From Streptomyces aureus (lineage in GTDB: Bacteria > Actinomycetota > Actinomycetes > Streptomycetales > Streptomycetaceae), in assembly GCF_000725495.1 (NCBI RefSeq), contig NZ_JNZD01000004.1:372001-436000 (forward strand): 64,000 bases of DNA, read 5' to 3'. The translations under genes and the position numbers were made by a program. The notes beneath the pieces were generated by a model. That model had not been told where the DNA came from. It did not search any database and saw only the letters and a list, made by a program, of their open reading frames with translations. Shown here in pieces: positions 7,899 through 17,188 of the stretch (its first letter is position 1; each line of letters opens with the position of its first letter).

Positions 7899-8927
7899 GT
7901 GACTGCAGCCATCACCTCGTCCGAAGACGCCGTCCAGCACACCGGCGTTCCGGACCTCATCGAGCGCGATGCGCGCGACTTCGGCGCCTACGCGCGCAAC
8001 GGTGGCTGGGCCTTCGCGCTGAAGGTGGCGCGCAGTGTCCGTCCCGGCGGCCAGTCCGCCGAGGACACGCGGAAGGTGTCCGCGAAGGAGTTCGCCGAGC
8101 TGGCCGGATGCTCCCCCGAGCGCGTCATGCGCTACTACAAGGCCTGGGACAGGGCCGCCGACGACGGACTGGTCCCCCATTTCGAGGTCCTGGAGCCCGG
8201 AGCGGACGTCGAACTCCCGGACTCCGACGCCTGGTCGGCCTACTACGCCTCCCGCTCCAGCGCCGCCTCCGAGCGCGGCGCCGCCATCACGGAGGCCGCC
8301 GAGGCCGAGGGCATCCGCCCCACCAAGGCCCTGGAGGTGGCCGAGAACCCGACCGCGCTGCGGGCCGCGATCCTCGCCGACCCCTCCACCGCGAAGGCCG
8401 CCCGCGCCGCCCTGCTGGACCGCGTGAAGGAAGACCCGGAGCTCCAGACCGAGTTGGCCCGGGACATCGCCCGCACGGACGAGCTGAAGAAGGCCGTCGC
8501 GACCGAGAACAGGGCGGCCGACCGTATCGGTTACGTCCGTCAGATCGCGGAGAAGGGCCAGATCAGGACACCCGCGGGACAGACGCTGGACGCTCCCGCG
8601 GAGCTGCGCTCCGAGGCCGAGCGGCACCTGTCCCTGCTCGACGAGCTCGACGAGCACGAGGACGCGGGCGAGTGGGCCACCGAGGCCTACGACACGATGA
8701 AGAACCTCGTCGTCGAGACGGTGGAGGCCGACCCCGAACTGCGCGTCCAGGAACGCCGGACGAAGTTCTACAGCAGTCTGCAGAAGGCGACGAAGGTGTT
8801 CGAGGAGCTGACCTTCGACGACGCCGACGACATCTACGAGGACGACATGGTGCAGCGCCTGGAGGAGCTCCAGCAGGCCATCGGCACGGCCATCGCGGCC
8901 CTGCGCGGGGCGGCCGACCGGGACTGA
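7899..8927 (+). CDS. HTH-containing protein of unknown function with acidic helical C-terminus
   Basis: A 342-residue soluble protein, GTG start after AGGAG. Residues about 60-90 (SAKEFAELAGCSPERV...) form a likely helix-turn-helix followed by a second helix RYYKAWDRAADDG. The rest is strongly charged and helical, with repeated Glu/Ala-rich segments, an LDELDEHEDAGEW stretch and an acidic tail (FDDADDIYEDD), compatible with coiled coils. It resembles no named regulator family with certainty. A near-perfect 14-bp palindrome follows its stop and may end transcription. It is divergent from tgmA; a link with graspetide control is only positional. Confidence 0.7.
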   Translation: MTAAITSSEDAVQHTGVPDLIERDARDFGAYARNGGWAFALKVARSVRPGGQSAEDTRKVSAKEFAELAGCSPERVMRYYKAWDRAADDGLVPHFEVLEPGADVELPDSDAWSAYYASRSSAASERGAAITEAAEAEGIRPTKALEVAENPTALRAAILADPSTAKAARAALLDRVKEDPELQTELARDIARTDELKKAVATENRAADRIGYVRQIAEKGQIRTPAGQTLDAPAELRSEAERHLSLLDELDEHEDAGEWATEAYDTMKNLVVETVEADPELRVQERRTKFYSSLQKATKVFEELTFDDADDIYEDDMVQRLEELQQAIGTAIAALRGAADRD

Positions 8928-8935
8928 GCACCCAC

Positions 8936-8963
8936 GCCGGCGGCTGGCCGGCCAACCGCCGGC
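8936..8963 (+). terminator. Stem-loop after HTH-protein gene
   Basis: GCCGGCGGCTGGCC at 8936-8949 faces GGCCAACCGCCGGC at 8950-8963: a 14-bp palindrome with one mismatch, nine bases after the stop codon. It has no T-tract, as is usual for streptomycete terminators. Confidence 0.5.
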
Positions 8964-9109
8964 CGGCCCGAAGTCCGGCGCCCGTGCGCCCGTGCGCCCG
9001 ATACGGGTTCGCGGGCTCCGGTGCGGCGGCCCGGGTGAGTACGGGTACTCATGCCGGTGCCCTAGGTGCTCCACCACGATGGGGTCACCTCGAAGAAGGA
9101 GAGCCTGTC

Positions 9110-9790
9110 ATGCTCGGATCAGCCCTCGCATCGCCCCGTCCGCACGACGGCGCCTCCGGGCGCGCCGCGCGCAGGGTCCTGCCGGGCGTGCTCCTGGCCG
9201 TCGTGATCCTCGGCATGGCCGTCTCGGCCTGGCACGCGTACGACGGCACGACCTGGCTGCTGGAGACCGTGTGGGTGCTTCTCGGACTGCCGCTGGTGGT
9301 CCTCCTGCGGCGGCGGTTCCCGATGACGAGCCTGCTGTACTGCCTCCTCGCCGCGCATGCCCTGGTGCTCGCTGCGGGCGGCCACTACACCTACGCCCGG
9401 GTGCCGCTGGGCGACTGGGTGCGGGACACGTTCGGGCTCGACCGCAACCCGTACGACCGGTTCGGGCACCTCATGCAGGGCTTCGTGCCGGCGGTCCTGG
9501 TGCGGGAGGTGCTCAGCCGGACGTCCCCGCTGCGCGGCAGCAGGTGGCTGGCGCCGCTGACGGTGTGCGCGTGCCTCGCCTTCAGCGCCCTCTTCGAGAT
9601 GTTCGAGTGGGCGGCCGCGGTGATCGGCGGCCATGGCGCGGACGCCTTCCTGGCGACCCAGGGCGATGTGTGGGACACCCAGTGGGACATGTTCTGCGCC
9701 CTGATCGGCGCGACCGTCTCGGTGCTGGTGCTCGGTCGCGTGCACGACCGCGGGCTCGACGCGCTGGCGGCCCGCGCTCCCAAGGCCTGA
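9110..9790 (+). CDS. DUF2238 family integral membrane protein (YjdF-like)
   Basis: A 226-residue membrane protein with about six hydrophobic helices. The family hallmarks YDRFGHLMQGF near residue 120 and FEMFEWAAA near 160, and the DTQWDMFCALIGA segment, are intact. The charged residues inside the membrane region suggest a channel, enzyme or lipid-related role, but the function of DUF2238 is unknown. GAAGGAGA stands eight bases before the ATG. It is monocistronic and convergent with the aldo/keto reductase, with a strong hairpin between them. Confidence 0.85.
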   Translation: MLGSALASPRPHDGASGRAARRVLPGVLLAVVILGMAVSAWHAYDGTTWLLETVWVLLGLPLVVLLRRRFPMTSLLYCLLAAHALVLAAGGHYTYARVPLGDWVRDTFGLDRNPYDRFGHLMQGFVPAVLVREVLSRTSPLRGSRWLAPLTVCACLAFSALFEMFEWAAAVIGGHGADAFLATQGDVWDTQWDMFCALIGATVSVLVLGRVHDRGLDALAARAPKA

Positions 9791-9820
9791 GGCGCGGGGC
9801 CTGAGACCCGGCGGCCGGTG

Positions 9821-9863
9821 GCGCGGGGACCCGAGGACGCGATACGCCTCCGGGTCCCCGCGC
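9821..9863. terminator. Bidirectional hairpin between convergent genes
   Basis: GCGCGGGGACCCGAGG and CCTCCGGGTCCCCGCGC form a long GC stem with one bulged base, between the stops at 9790 (plus) and 9868 (minus). Confidence 0.65.
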
Positions 9864-9867
9864 GGGG

Positions 9868-10851
9868 TCACCAGCGGCTCTCGACCTGCTCCTTGATCCG
9901 GCGCTCGTAGAGGTCGTCGATGGCGTCCAGGGTCGCGCGCGACAGCGGGGGCAGCTTCGCGGCCTCCGCGTTGGCGCGGGCCTGCTCGGGCGACCGGGCG
10001 CCGGGGATGACCGTGGTCACGCCGGGCTGCGCGACGATCCACCGCAGCGCGAGCTGCGCCGGCGTGTACCCCTCGGGGGCGAGGGCGGAGAACTCGGCCG
10101 CCGCCTCCACCCCCGTCGCGAAGTCGACTCCGGAGAAGGTCTCGCCCTGGTCGAAGGCCTCGCCGTGGCGGTTGTACGTCCGGTGGTCGTCCGCGTCGAA
10201 GACGGTGTCCTTCGTGTACTTGCCCGAGAGCAGCCCCGAGGCCAGCGGGACGCGGGCGATGATGCCGACGCCCGCCTCCCGGGCCGCCGGCAGGACCTGG
10301 CGCAGGGGCTTCATCCGGAACGCGTTGAGGATGATCTGGACGCCGGCCACGTTCGGGCGGGCGATGGCGGCCAGGGCCTCGTCACAGGTCTCGACGCTCA
10401 CGCCGTACGCCGCGATCCGCTCCTCCTCGACCATCGTGTCCAGGGCGTCGTAGACCGCGTCCGTGGAGTACACGGGCGTCGGCGGGCAGTGCAGCTGGAC
10501 CAGGTCGAGACGGTCGACGCCCAGGTTGCGCCGCGAACGGTCGTTCCAGGCGCGGAAGTTGTCGAGGACGTAGTTCTCCGGGAGCTGGTCGACACGGCGG
10601 CCCATCTTGGTGGCGACCATGACGTGCAGGTCCGGACGGCCGCGCAGGAACGTCGCGATGGTCTCCTCGCTCCGCCCGTCGCCGTACACGTCGGCGGTGT
10701 CGAAGAAGGTCACTCCCGACTCGGCCGCCGTCTCCAGCACGGCCAGCGCGTCCTTGTCACTCACCTCGCCCCAGTCCGCCCCCAGTTGCCAGGTGCCGAG
10801 ACCGATGACGGAAGCATGCTGGCCCGACCTGTCGAATGCGCGCTCGTCCAT
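9868..10851 (-). CDS. Aldo/keto reductase
   Basis: A 327-residue TIM-barrel NADPH-dependent oxidoreductase. The catalytic tetrad can be placed: Asp in DTADVYGDGRSE, the Tyr of the same motif, Lys in ATKMG and His in VQLHCPP. The C-terminal RWIVAQPGVTTVIPGARSPEQ segment is the cofactor-binding signature of the YajO/Tas-like subgroup. It reduces aldehydes or ketones; the substrate is not predictable. The ATG at 10851 was chosen because the sequence MDERAFDRSGQHASVIGLGTWQ aligns with family starts; upstream codons are arginine/proline-rich. It is divergent from the GH15 gene. Confidence 0.88.
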   Translation of the reverse strand: MDERAFDRSGQHASVIGLGTWQLGADWGEVSDKDALAVLETAAESGVTFFDTADVYGDGRSEETIATFLRGRPDLHVMVATKMGRRVDQLPENYVLDNFRAWNDRSRRNLGVDRLDLVQLHCPPTPVYSTDAVYDALDTMVEEERIAAYGVSVETCDEALAAIARPNVAGVQIILNAFRMKPLRQVLPAAREAGVGIIARVPLASGLLSGKYTKDTVFDADDHRTYNRHGEAFDQGETFSGVDFATGVEAAAEFSALAPEGYTPAQLALRWIVAQPGVTTVIPGARSPEQARANAEAAKLPPLSRATLDAIDDLYERRIKEQVESRW

Positions 10852-11080
10852 GCCCGCCAGTCTGCCACTTCCCGCAGGCCGAACCGGACGTCCCGGCTCC
10901 GCGCGCCCTCGGAGGCCGCGCGGCCTCCGCCCTGGGTGGCGGGGCGGCCCTCGGACGGTTCTCCGGACGGCCGCCTCCCAGCCCGCAGCCCCTCGGTCCG
11001 GCCGCAGCCCCGGGAGAAGAAGCGCCCCGGCCCGGCATGCCGGATAGTGAAAAGGCCTGGATCCTCGAGATTGGATCAGC

Positions 11081-12904
11081 ATGGACCGCTATCCGCCCAT
11101 AGCCGATCACGGCCTGGTGGGGGATCTCCAGTGCGCCGCCCTGGTCTCGGCCAAGGGCGTCGTGGACTGGTTCGCCGCCCCGCGCTTCGACTCCCCCAGC
11201 ATCTTCGCCGCGCTGCTCGACCACGACCGCGGCGGCTGGTTCCGGCTCGCGCCCTCCCACCCGGAAGGCACCTGGAAGCAGCTCTACTACCCGGACACGG
11301 CCGTCCTGGTCACCCGGTTCATGTCGCCCGACGGGGTGGGCGAGGTCCTGGACTGGATGGAACCCGACCTCTCCGGGACCCCCTCCGCCCGTCACCGCCT
11401 CGTCCGCACCGTGCGCACGGTGCGCGGGACGGTGGACTTCGCCCTGGAGTGCCGCCCCCGTTTCGACTACGGACGGGCCGCCCACGAACTCGCCCTCGGC
11501 GCCGAGGGCGCCGTGTTCCGCGCCCCGGGGACGACCGCCTTCCTGCAGAGCAGCTTCCCGTTGGAGCGGGACGGCCAGGACGTCCGCAGCACGGTCACCC
11601 TGAAGGCCGGCGAGACCGCGGCGGCCGTGTTCACCGTGGACGGTCCGGACGCCACGCCCCCGCCGCCCCTCGGCGTGCCCGGGATCGAGGAGGACCTGGC
11701 GGCGACCGTCGAGTTCTGGCAGAACTGGGTGCGCAACTCCCGCTACCGGGGCCGCTGGCCCGACATGGTGCACCGCTCCGCCATCACCCTCAAGCTCCTG
11801 ACGTACGCCCCCACCGGGGCCCCGGTCGCCGCGGCCACCATGGGGCTGCCGGAACAGGTCGGCGGCGAACGCAACTGGGACTACCGCTACACCTGGGTCC
11901 GGGACGGGGCCCTGTCGCTGCGCGCCCTGCTGGACCTCGGGTTCACCGAGGAGGCGACGGCGTTCACCCACTGGCTGCGCGAACGGCTGATGGAACGCCT
12001 GGACCAGGAGGGCGAGCGGCTCCAGATCATGTACCGGGTGGACGGCACCCCGCTGGACGGCGAGGAGATCCTGGAGCACTTCGAGGGCTACCGCGGCTCC
12101 TTCCCCGTTCGCGTCGGCAACGCCGCCGCCGACCAGCTGCAGCTCGACATCTACGGCGAGGCCCTCTACGGCCTCTCGGAGAGCCGCGAGATCGGCATTC
12201 AGGCCGACTACGCGGGCTGGAAGGCGGTCTCCCGCGCCCTGGACTGGCTCGCCGCCCAGTGGGACCGCCCGGACGAGGGCATCTGGGAGACCCGGGGCGG
12301 ACGCAAGGACTTCACGTACAGCCGGGTGATGTGCTGGTCCGCCTTCAACCGCGGTCTGCGGCTGGCCCGCGACTGGAGCCGGCCGGCGGACACCGCCCTG
12401 TGGACGAAGGCGCGGGACGCCATCCTGGAACAGGTGATGGAGCGCGGCTGGAACGACCAGGAGAAGGCGTTCGTCCAGTACTACGGAGGGGATGTCCTGG
12501 ACGCCTCGCTCCTGCTCATCCCCCGGGTCGGCTTCCTGGGTGCGAAGGACCCGACCTGGCTGTCGACCCTCGACGCGATGGGCCGGACCCTGGTCTCCGA
12601 CAGCCTCGTCTACCGCTACGACCCCGCCGCCTCCCCCGACGGCCTGCGCGGTTCGGAGGGCACGTTCAGCCTGTGCACGTTCCTGTACGTGGACGCGCTG
12701 GCACGCTCGGGCAGGCTGGCCGAGGCGCGCTACACGTTCGAGAAGATGCACACGTACGCGAACCACGTCGGTCTGTTCGCGGAGGAGGTCGGCCCCAGCG
12801 GGGAGCAGCTGGGCAACTTCCCGCAGGCGTTCACCCATCTGTCGCTGATCATGGCCGCCCACACGCTGGACGAGGCGCTCGACCGCTACCGGGAGCTGAA
12901 CTGA
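11081..12904 (+). CDS. Glycoside hydrolase family 15 protein (glucoamylase/trehalase-like)
   Basis: A 607-residue cytoplasmic protein. The N-terminal beta-sandwich begins IADHGLVGDLQCAALVS, typical of the bacterial GH15 group; the (alpha/alpha)6 barrel follows from about residue 230 with NWDYRYTWVRD. Likely catalytic acids are the Glu in GIWETRGG and the Glu in SEGTFSLCTFLYVD; the RVGNAAADQLQLDIYGE motif forms the substrate site. Enzymes of this subfamily hydrolyse alpha-glucans or trehalose to glucose. No secretion signal is seen. The ATG at 11081 has only a weak ribosome site. It is monocistronic. Confidence 0.9.
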   Translation: MDRYPPIADHGLVGDLQCAALVSAKGVVDWFAAPRFDSPSIFAALLDHDRGGWFRLAPSHPEGTWKQLYYPDTAVLVTRFMSPDGVGEVLDWMEPDLSGTPSARHRLVRTVRTVRGTVDFALECRPRFDYGRAAHELALGAEGAVFRAPGTTAFLQSSFPLERDGQDVRSTVTLKAGETAAAVFTVDGPDATPPPPLGVPGIEEDLAATVEFWQNWVRNSRYRGRWPDMVHRSAITLKLLTYAPTGAPVAAATMGLPEQVGGERNWDYRYTWVRDGALSLRALLDLGFTEEATAFTHWLRERLMERLDQEGERLQIMYRVDGTPLDGEEILEHFEGYRGSFPVRVGNAAADQLQLDIYGEALYGLSESREIGIQADYAGWKAVSRALDWLAAQWDRPDEGIWETRGGRKDFTYSRVMCWSAFNRGLRLARDWSRPADTALWTKARDAILEQVMERGWNDQEKAFVQYYGGDVLDASLLLIPRVGFLGAKDPTWLSTLDAMGRTLVSDSLVYRYDPAASPDGLRGSEGTFSLCTFLYVDALARSGRLAEARYTFEKMHTYANHVGLFAEEVGPSGEQLGNFPQAFTHLSLIMAAHTLDEALDRYRELN

Positions 12905-12987
12905 CCGGGCGCGCCCGGCAGGTGATCCGACCGGACCGCGCTCGGCGACTGAACCGCTCCCGGGAGCCGGACCGACCGGTGCCGCCG

Positions 12988-13431
12988 CTACACCCGTGCC
13001 CCGTGCACGTGCTTCGGCTCCGCCAGCAGTCCGTAGATGACCAGCAGGGACACGAGCATCGTGAACAGCGACCAGAACGGGTAGACCGGCAGGAAGATCA
13101 TCTGCGCGACCAGGGCGAACACGGCCAGGCAGATGCCCGCCAGCCGCGCCCCCCGGGAGCCCACCAGCACGCCGAGGCTCAGCAGGGCCATGACGATGCC
13201 GACGGCGACGAAGATCCAGCCCCAGGCGGTGTAGTTGAGGATCAGCAGACGGTTGCCGCCCGAGTACACCTTCGAGTAGTAGCCGTGGTTGAAGACCGCC
13301 ACGAAGCCGGTGAGGAGGTTGAACAGGGCGCTGACCATCAGCAGGATTCCGGCGAAGGCCACCCAGTGCGAGCGCTCCATCGGCGGTACGAGGTCGTCTG
13401 GCTCGGAAGCTTGTGGCTGCATGACAACCAT
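12988..13431 (-). CDS. DUF7144 family membrane protein
   Basis: A 147-residue protein with four membrane helices: an FAGILLMVSALFNLLTGF helix, a YTAWGWIFVAVGIVMALLS helix and two C-terminal helices around VFALVAQMIFLPVYPFWS. The WGW and FLP-x-x-PFWS motifs are diagnostic for this actinobacterial family of unknown function. The start MVVMQPQ at 13431 is preferred but MQPQ at 13422 is equally possible because neither has a strong ribosome site. Confidence 0.8.
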   Translation of the reverse strand: MVVMQPQASEPDDLVPPMERSHWVAFAGILLMVSALFNLLTGFVAVFNHGYYSKVYSGGNRLLILNYTAWGWIFVAVGIVMALLSLGVLVGSRGARLAGICLAVFALVAQMIFLPVYPFWSLFTMLVSLLVIYGLLAEPKHVHGARV

Positions 13432-13529
13432 GAGATCCAGCCGGAGGGCGGACCGCAATCCGCACTGGCCCGTTGGGGTCGGACAGGGGCCGGACGGGCC
13501 CGCCGGGAGGAGGGCCGGGCCCTTGCCGC

Positions 13530-13602
13530 GGCCGTCGCCGTCAGCCCGCCGAACCCCGGCCAGGCCGTCGGGCCCCCGACCAGGCCGTCGCCGTCAGCCC
13601 GC
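13530..13602. repeat. 20-bp direct repeat, spacing 53 bp
   Basis: GGCCGTCGCCGTCAGCCCGC occurs at 13530-13549 and 13583-13602. The second copy runs into the 3' end of the antiporter gene and encodes its last codons, so the C-terminus has been altered or copied by a local duplication. Confidence 0.7.
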
Positions 13603-15372
13603 AGGCACCGGACCCGCGGTCCTCACCGGACCGAGCAGGATGGCTGTGTCCCGGCCCCCCGGGCTCGGGGTGTGGGTTTCGGTGACCGGGTCCAGGCGCC
13701 CGTCGGGGCGTACGAGGAACAGCAGCGCGTGCCCCCCGGGGACGCCGTCCTCGACGGGGCGGAAGACGATCCGGGCGCCGGCCTCGTAGCGGCGGGCCAG
13801 CTCCGGCCTGGTCAGCCCGGGCCCGAACAGGGTGTCTCCCCGCGCGTAGGGGGCGACCACGCCGTGGCTCCGTCCGGGCGGACCGAGCCGGTGGACGAAC
13901 CCGTCGACCGTGCCGCGCAGCGTCTCCGAGGCCAGCGCGTTGAAGTCGTCCTCCTCGGTGAGCAGCAGGACCCCGGTGATCCCTTCGAGCTCCGCCCCCT
14001 CGCCGGTGGCCGCGGCGAGCAGCTCACCCGGTGCGAGGGACAGTCCGGCGGCCCGGATCAGGTCGCGCTGGTCCTCCCGTCCGGCCCACATCAGCACGTC
14101 GAGGCCGGCGGAGCTCAGGGCCCGGCCCAGGTCGATCGCCCAGGGGTCGCCGCCGACGAGGAGGGGGCGGGCCCGGGCGGGGCGCAGCGCGCCGAGGCGC
14201 CGGGCCACAGGATGCGCGCTCAGTCCGTAGAGCGTCACCGTGGTGACGATCACCAGGAAGGTGGCGGGCAGGATCTTCTGGGCGCCCCCGACGTGGTCGG
14301 CCACGAGGGTGGCGGAGAAGGTCGAGGCGGTGGACGCGGCGACGATCCCGCGGGGCGCCATCCAGCCGATGAACGCCCGCTCGCCGCGGTGCAGGTCCGT
14401 CCGCACGGTGGACAGCAGCGCGACCACGGGTCTGACGACCAGGACCAGGGCGGCGACGAGCGCGAGCGTGGGCAGGACGACGTGCCGCAGGGAGGCGGGG
14501 GTGACCGTGGCGGAGATCGAGATGAACAGCAGCCCGATGATCAGCGAGACCAGGGTCTCCAGGAACGGGCGGCGGGCCGGGAGGGAGACGCCCGGCAGAT
14601 TGGCGAGGGCCATGCCCATCACGACCGCGGCGATGAGCCCGGTGTCGTCCCGGATCGCGTCGCACAGGGCCGCCACGCCGACCGCGGCGGCGAGCTGCGC
14701 GGTCGTGCCCAGCACCTCGCCCAGGTGCAGCCGGCTGAGCAGGAGCCACAGGACGGCGGCGCCGACCGCGCCCCCGATCAGCCCGACCGCCGAACTCGCC
14801 GCGAACTGGCCGATCTTGCCCCCCAGACCGCTGCTGCCGCTCGCCACGACGGCGTGGAACACCAGCGCGCCGAGGATGCCGCCGACCGGGTCGATCAGCG
14901 ACCCCTCCCAGATCAGGATGCGCTGGAGGCGTTCGGTCGGGCGCACGAAGTGGAGCAGCGGTCCGACGACGGTGGGCCCCGAGACGACGAGGATCACGCC
15001 GAGCATCACCGCCGAGCTCTTGGACATGCCGAGCAGGGGCACCGCGAGAGCGGCGGTGGCGGCCCAGGTGAGCAGGACGCCGATCCAGATCAGCCGCACC
15101 ACGACCCGGTGCATGTGTCCGTGCAGCCGGCTGATGTCCAGGCCGAGCCCGGCTTCGTAGAGGATGACCGCGACGGCGAGCGAGACCATCGGGGAGAAGG
15201 CGTCGCCGAGGAGTCTGTCGGGGTCGACGATGTCGGTCAGCGCGCCCGCGGTGAAGCCGGCCGGCAGCAGGATGATCAGGGCGGGGATGCGCAGCCGGCT
15301 CGCCAGGATCTGGGAACCGACGGCGAGGACGACGATCAGTCCGAGGCCCTGCAGGATCTGATTGTCCGTCAC
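13594..15372 (-). CDS. Cation:proton antiporter (CPA family) with C-terminal nucleotide-binding-like domain
   Basis: A 592-residue integral membrane protein. Residues 1-390 hold about 12 helices with the sodium/hydrogen exchanger pattern, including VILYEAGLGLDIS, the ion-site region IWEGSLIDPVGGILGALVF and the GWMAPRGIVAASTAS helix. From about 395 a soluble Rossmann-like, TrkA-N-type domain begins (ARPLLVGGDPWAIDLGRAL) and a last beta-rich piece resembles RCK_C. It exchanges Na+ or K+ for protons, with regulation by the cytosolic domain. The GTG at 15372 has GGGAGA upstream and was preferred over the ATG at 15408. The 3' end overlaps a 20-bp direct repeat. Confidence 0.87.
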   Translation of the reverse strand: MTDNQILQGLGLIVVLAVGSQILASRLRIPALIILLPAGFTAGALTDIVDPDRLLGDAFSPMVSLAVAVILYEAGLGLDISRLHGHMHRVVVRLIWIGVLLTWAATAALAVPLLGMSKSSAVMLGVILVVSGPTVVGPLLHFVRPTERLQRILIWEGSLIDPVGGILGALVFHAVVASGSSGLGGKIGQFAASSAVGLIGGAVGAAVLWLLLSRLHLGEVLGTTAQLAAAVGVAALCDAIRDDTGLIAAVVMGMALANLPGVSLPARRPFLETLVSLIIGLLFISISATVTPASLRHVVLPTLALVAALVLVVRPVVALLSTVRTDLHRGERAFIGWMAPRGIVAASTASTFSATLVADHVGGAQKILPATFLVIVTTVTLYGLSAHPVARRLGALRPARARPLLVGGDPWAIDLGRALSSAGLDVLMWAGREDQRDLIRAAGLSLAPGELLAAATGEGAELEGITGVLLLTEEDDFNALASETLRGTVDGFVHRLGPPGRSHGVVAPYARGDTLFGPGLTRPELARRYEAGARIVFRPVEDGVPGGHALLFLVRPDGRLDPVTETHTPSPGGRDTAILLGPVRTAGPVPAG

Positions 15373-15489
15373 GGTTGTCTCCCTGCCCGTCGTTTCGGCC
15401 GAACGCACCCGTTCAGCGGCCCGCGGCGGTGCGGCGGGCCAAAGGTCCGGGCCGCGCCGGGGGCCGGCCGGGGGGAGGTCGCGGGCGTC

Positions 15490-16329
15490 TCAGCCGCCGG
15501 TGGCGAAGCCGGGGAAGAGGGTCATACCGCCGTCGACGAACAGGGTCGTGCCCACGACGTAGTCCATGAGGTCGGAGGCGAGCACCGTCACCGCGGCGGC
15601 GATGTCGTCGGGGTCGCCGACCCTGCGGTACGGGATCAGCCGGAGCAGGTCGGCCTCCGCCTCGGGGGTGTCCCAGGCGCTGCGGTTGATCGGGGTGCGG
15701 ATGGCTCCGGGAGCGACCGCGTTGACCCGGATCCCGTGCGGACCGAGCTCCTGCGCCAGCGTCTGCATCAGCATCAGGACACCGCCCTTGGACGCGGCGT
15801 AGTTCAGGTGCCCGGACCAGGGGATGATCTGGTGCACGGAACTCATACAGATGATCTTCCCGGCGGAACGGGAGACCTCCGGCACGACGCCGCGCCGCAG
15901 GAACTCCTTGCTGGCCTCCCGGGCGCACAGGAACTGGCCGGTGAGGTTCACGTCGATGACCTTGTGCCACTGCTCGACGGTCATCTCGGTCACCGGCGCG
16001 TCCCGTTGCAGGCCGGCGTTGGCCACCAGGATGTCGATCGTGCCGAACTCCTCCAGCATGCGCGCGTACATCCCGACGACCTGGCGTTCGTCGGACACGT
16101 CCGCCTCGCAGGCGAAGGCCCGCACGCCGAAGCCCTGGATCTGGCGGACCACGTCCTCGGCGGCCTCCTGCCCGTAGACGTAGTTGACGACCACGTCGGC
16201 GCCCGCCCGGCCCAGCGCGATCGCGGTCGCCAGTCCGATGCCGGAGTTCGCCCCGGTCACCAGCGCCTTCTGGCCCCGCAGCAGCGGCAGCGTCGCCAGC
16301 TGCGCACCGGTGTCCATGCTTGAGGTCAC
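15490..16329 (-). CDS. SDR family oxidoreductase (glucose 1-dehydrogenase-like)
   Basis: A 279-residue short-chain dehydrogenase. TGANSGIG near residue 24 binds NAD(P), NAG is at ANAGLQ, the catalytic Ser and the Tyr-x-x-x-Lys pair lie in SSVHQII...YAASKGG, and the C-terminus ends VDGGMTLFPGFATGG. The MTLFP ending is characteristic of glucose 1-dehydrogenase/levodione reductase-like members. GTG at 16329 has GGGAGA upstream; the internal ATG would lose residues. It is 117 bp upstream of the antiporter on the same strand, possibly cotranscribed. Confidence 0.87.
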   Translation of the reverse strand: MTSSMDTGAQLATLPLLRGQKALVTGANSGIGLATAIALGRAGADVVVNYVYGQEAAEDVVRQIQGFGVRAFACEADVSDERQVVGMYARMLEEFGTIDILVANAGLQRDAPVTEMTVEQWHKVIDVNLTGQFLCAREASKEFLRRGVVPEVSRSAGKIICMSSVHQIIPWSGHLNYAASKGGVLMLMQTLAQELGPHGIRVNAVAPGAIRTPINRSAWDTPEAEADLLRLIPYRRVGDPDDIAAAVTVLASDLMDYVVGTTLFVDGGMTLFPGFATGG

Positions 16330-17188
16330 TGCCGTCTCCCGTTCGTCGGTGCGCCGTGTGCGGGAACCGGGAGCTCGTCCCGCGACCGGCGTGCCCGCTC
16401 GGCACGGCGCCGGTTCCCGGGCCGTCGGCGGGTTCCGTCCGCCGCGGCCGGGGCGGCTTCGGGTCCGGCGGCCCCGCACCGAGGCAATCACTCCCGCCGG
16501 AGGTCGGCGACGGCGGACCCGCCTCGCTCGGCCGTTGGAAGTAGCCGGGTCCCTCCGGCGGAGCAACGGCCCGGTGTCCGCGCCCGGCACGCACGGCGCC
16601 CCGGGGGTGTTCCGGGGCGCTGTTCCACGGCTGCCGCTTCCTTTGCCGCGGGACACGAACCGGCGGTGCCGGTCGGCGCGGTGGCCGGCGGGTCTCCATG
16701 TCTCTCCGGGACAGGAGTCGCCGACCCGGAACCAGAGTGCCCTGAGATGCGGGTGGGGCGGGTGTGGTTCGCCCCCATGTCATCACCTTGTAAGGAACAG
16801 CACACCCCGAAGGCCGTCGGGACCCGGCGCCGGAGGCCGGATCGGACCCGGCCCACCTCACGGTCCATCCCTGCGCACAGCCCGGTGATCCTCTCCATTC
16901 TCCTTTCGCAGAACAGTGCCTGACGTCTCTTCAAGAAGTGAAAGGCCGGTTCACTCCGGCACTCCATCCCTTCAGGTGCGTGAACACCGGTGAAAGCGAT
17001 CCGAGTTCAACGGTCCTACTCCTCAGAATCTTTCAACTTCTCCCATCCACAGGCGACTTGAAAGGGTTCCCTGCTTCATGTCTTGACGTCTCTGGTGCAG
17101 ACCTTTAGGTTCACCGGTCAACCACGACTCCATGAATGCATTCCATGTTCACGGACATGAACCCCCCACCAGTTCAGGAGTGTCCCGC
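16330..17188. other. Long intergenic region, upstream control region of the RICIN/beta-helix gene
   Basis: 859 bp without a convincing gene. A Pro/Arg-rich open frame at 16666-16923 has no ribosome site and is not called. From about 16870 to 17180 the base composition falls well below the chromosome average. The 9-mer ACCGGTGAA at 16986-16994 is repeated in inverted orientation as TTCACCGGT at 17110-17118; GTGAA-7-TTCAC occurs at 16938-16954; TGACGTCTCT occurs near 16921 and 17085. These could be regulator sites for the secreted proteins downstream. Confidence 0.45.

Noticed and set aside
10165..16323. A very long + strand open frame of about 2,050 codons
   Set aside because: It lies antisense to the aldo/keto reductase, DUF7144, antiporter and SDR genes and in a wrong frame through GH15. 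Its composition is that of a high-GC shadow frame.
16666..16923. 85-codon open frame
   Set aside because: No ribosome site, Pro/Arg-rich composition and no conserved pattern; it lies in a promoter-like region.
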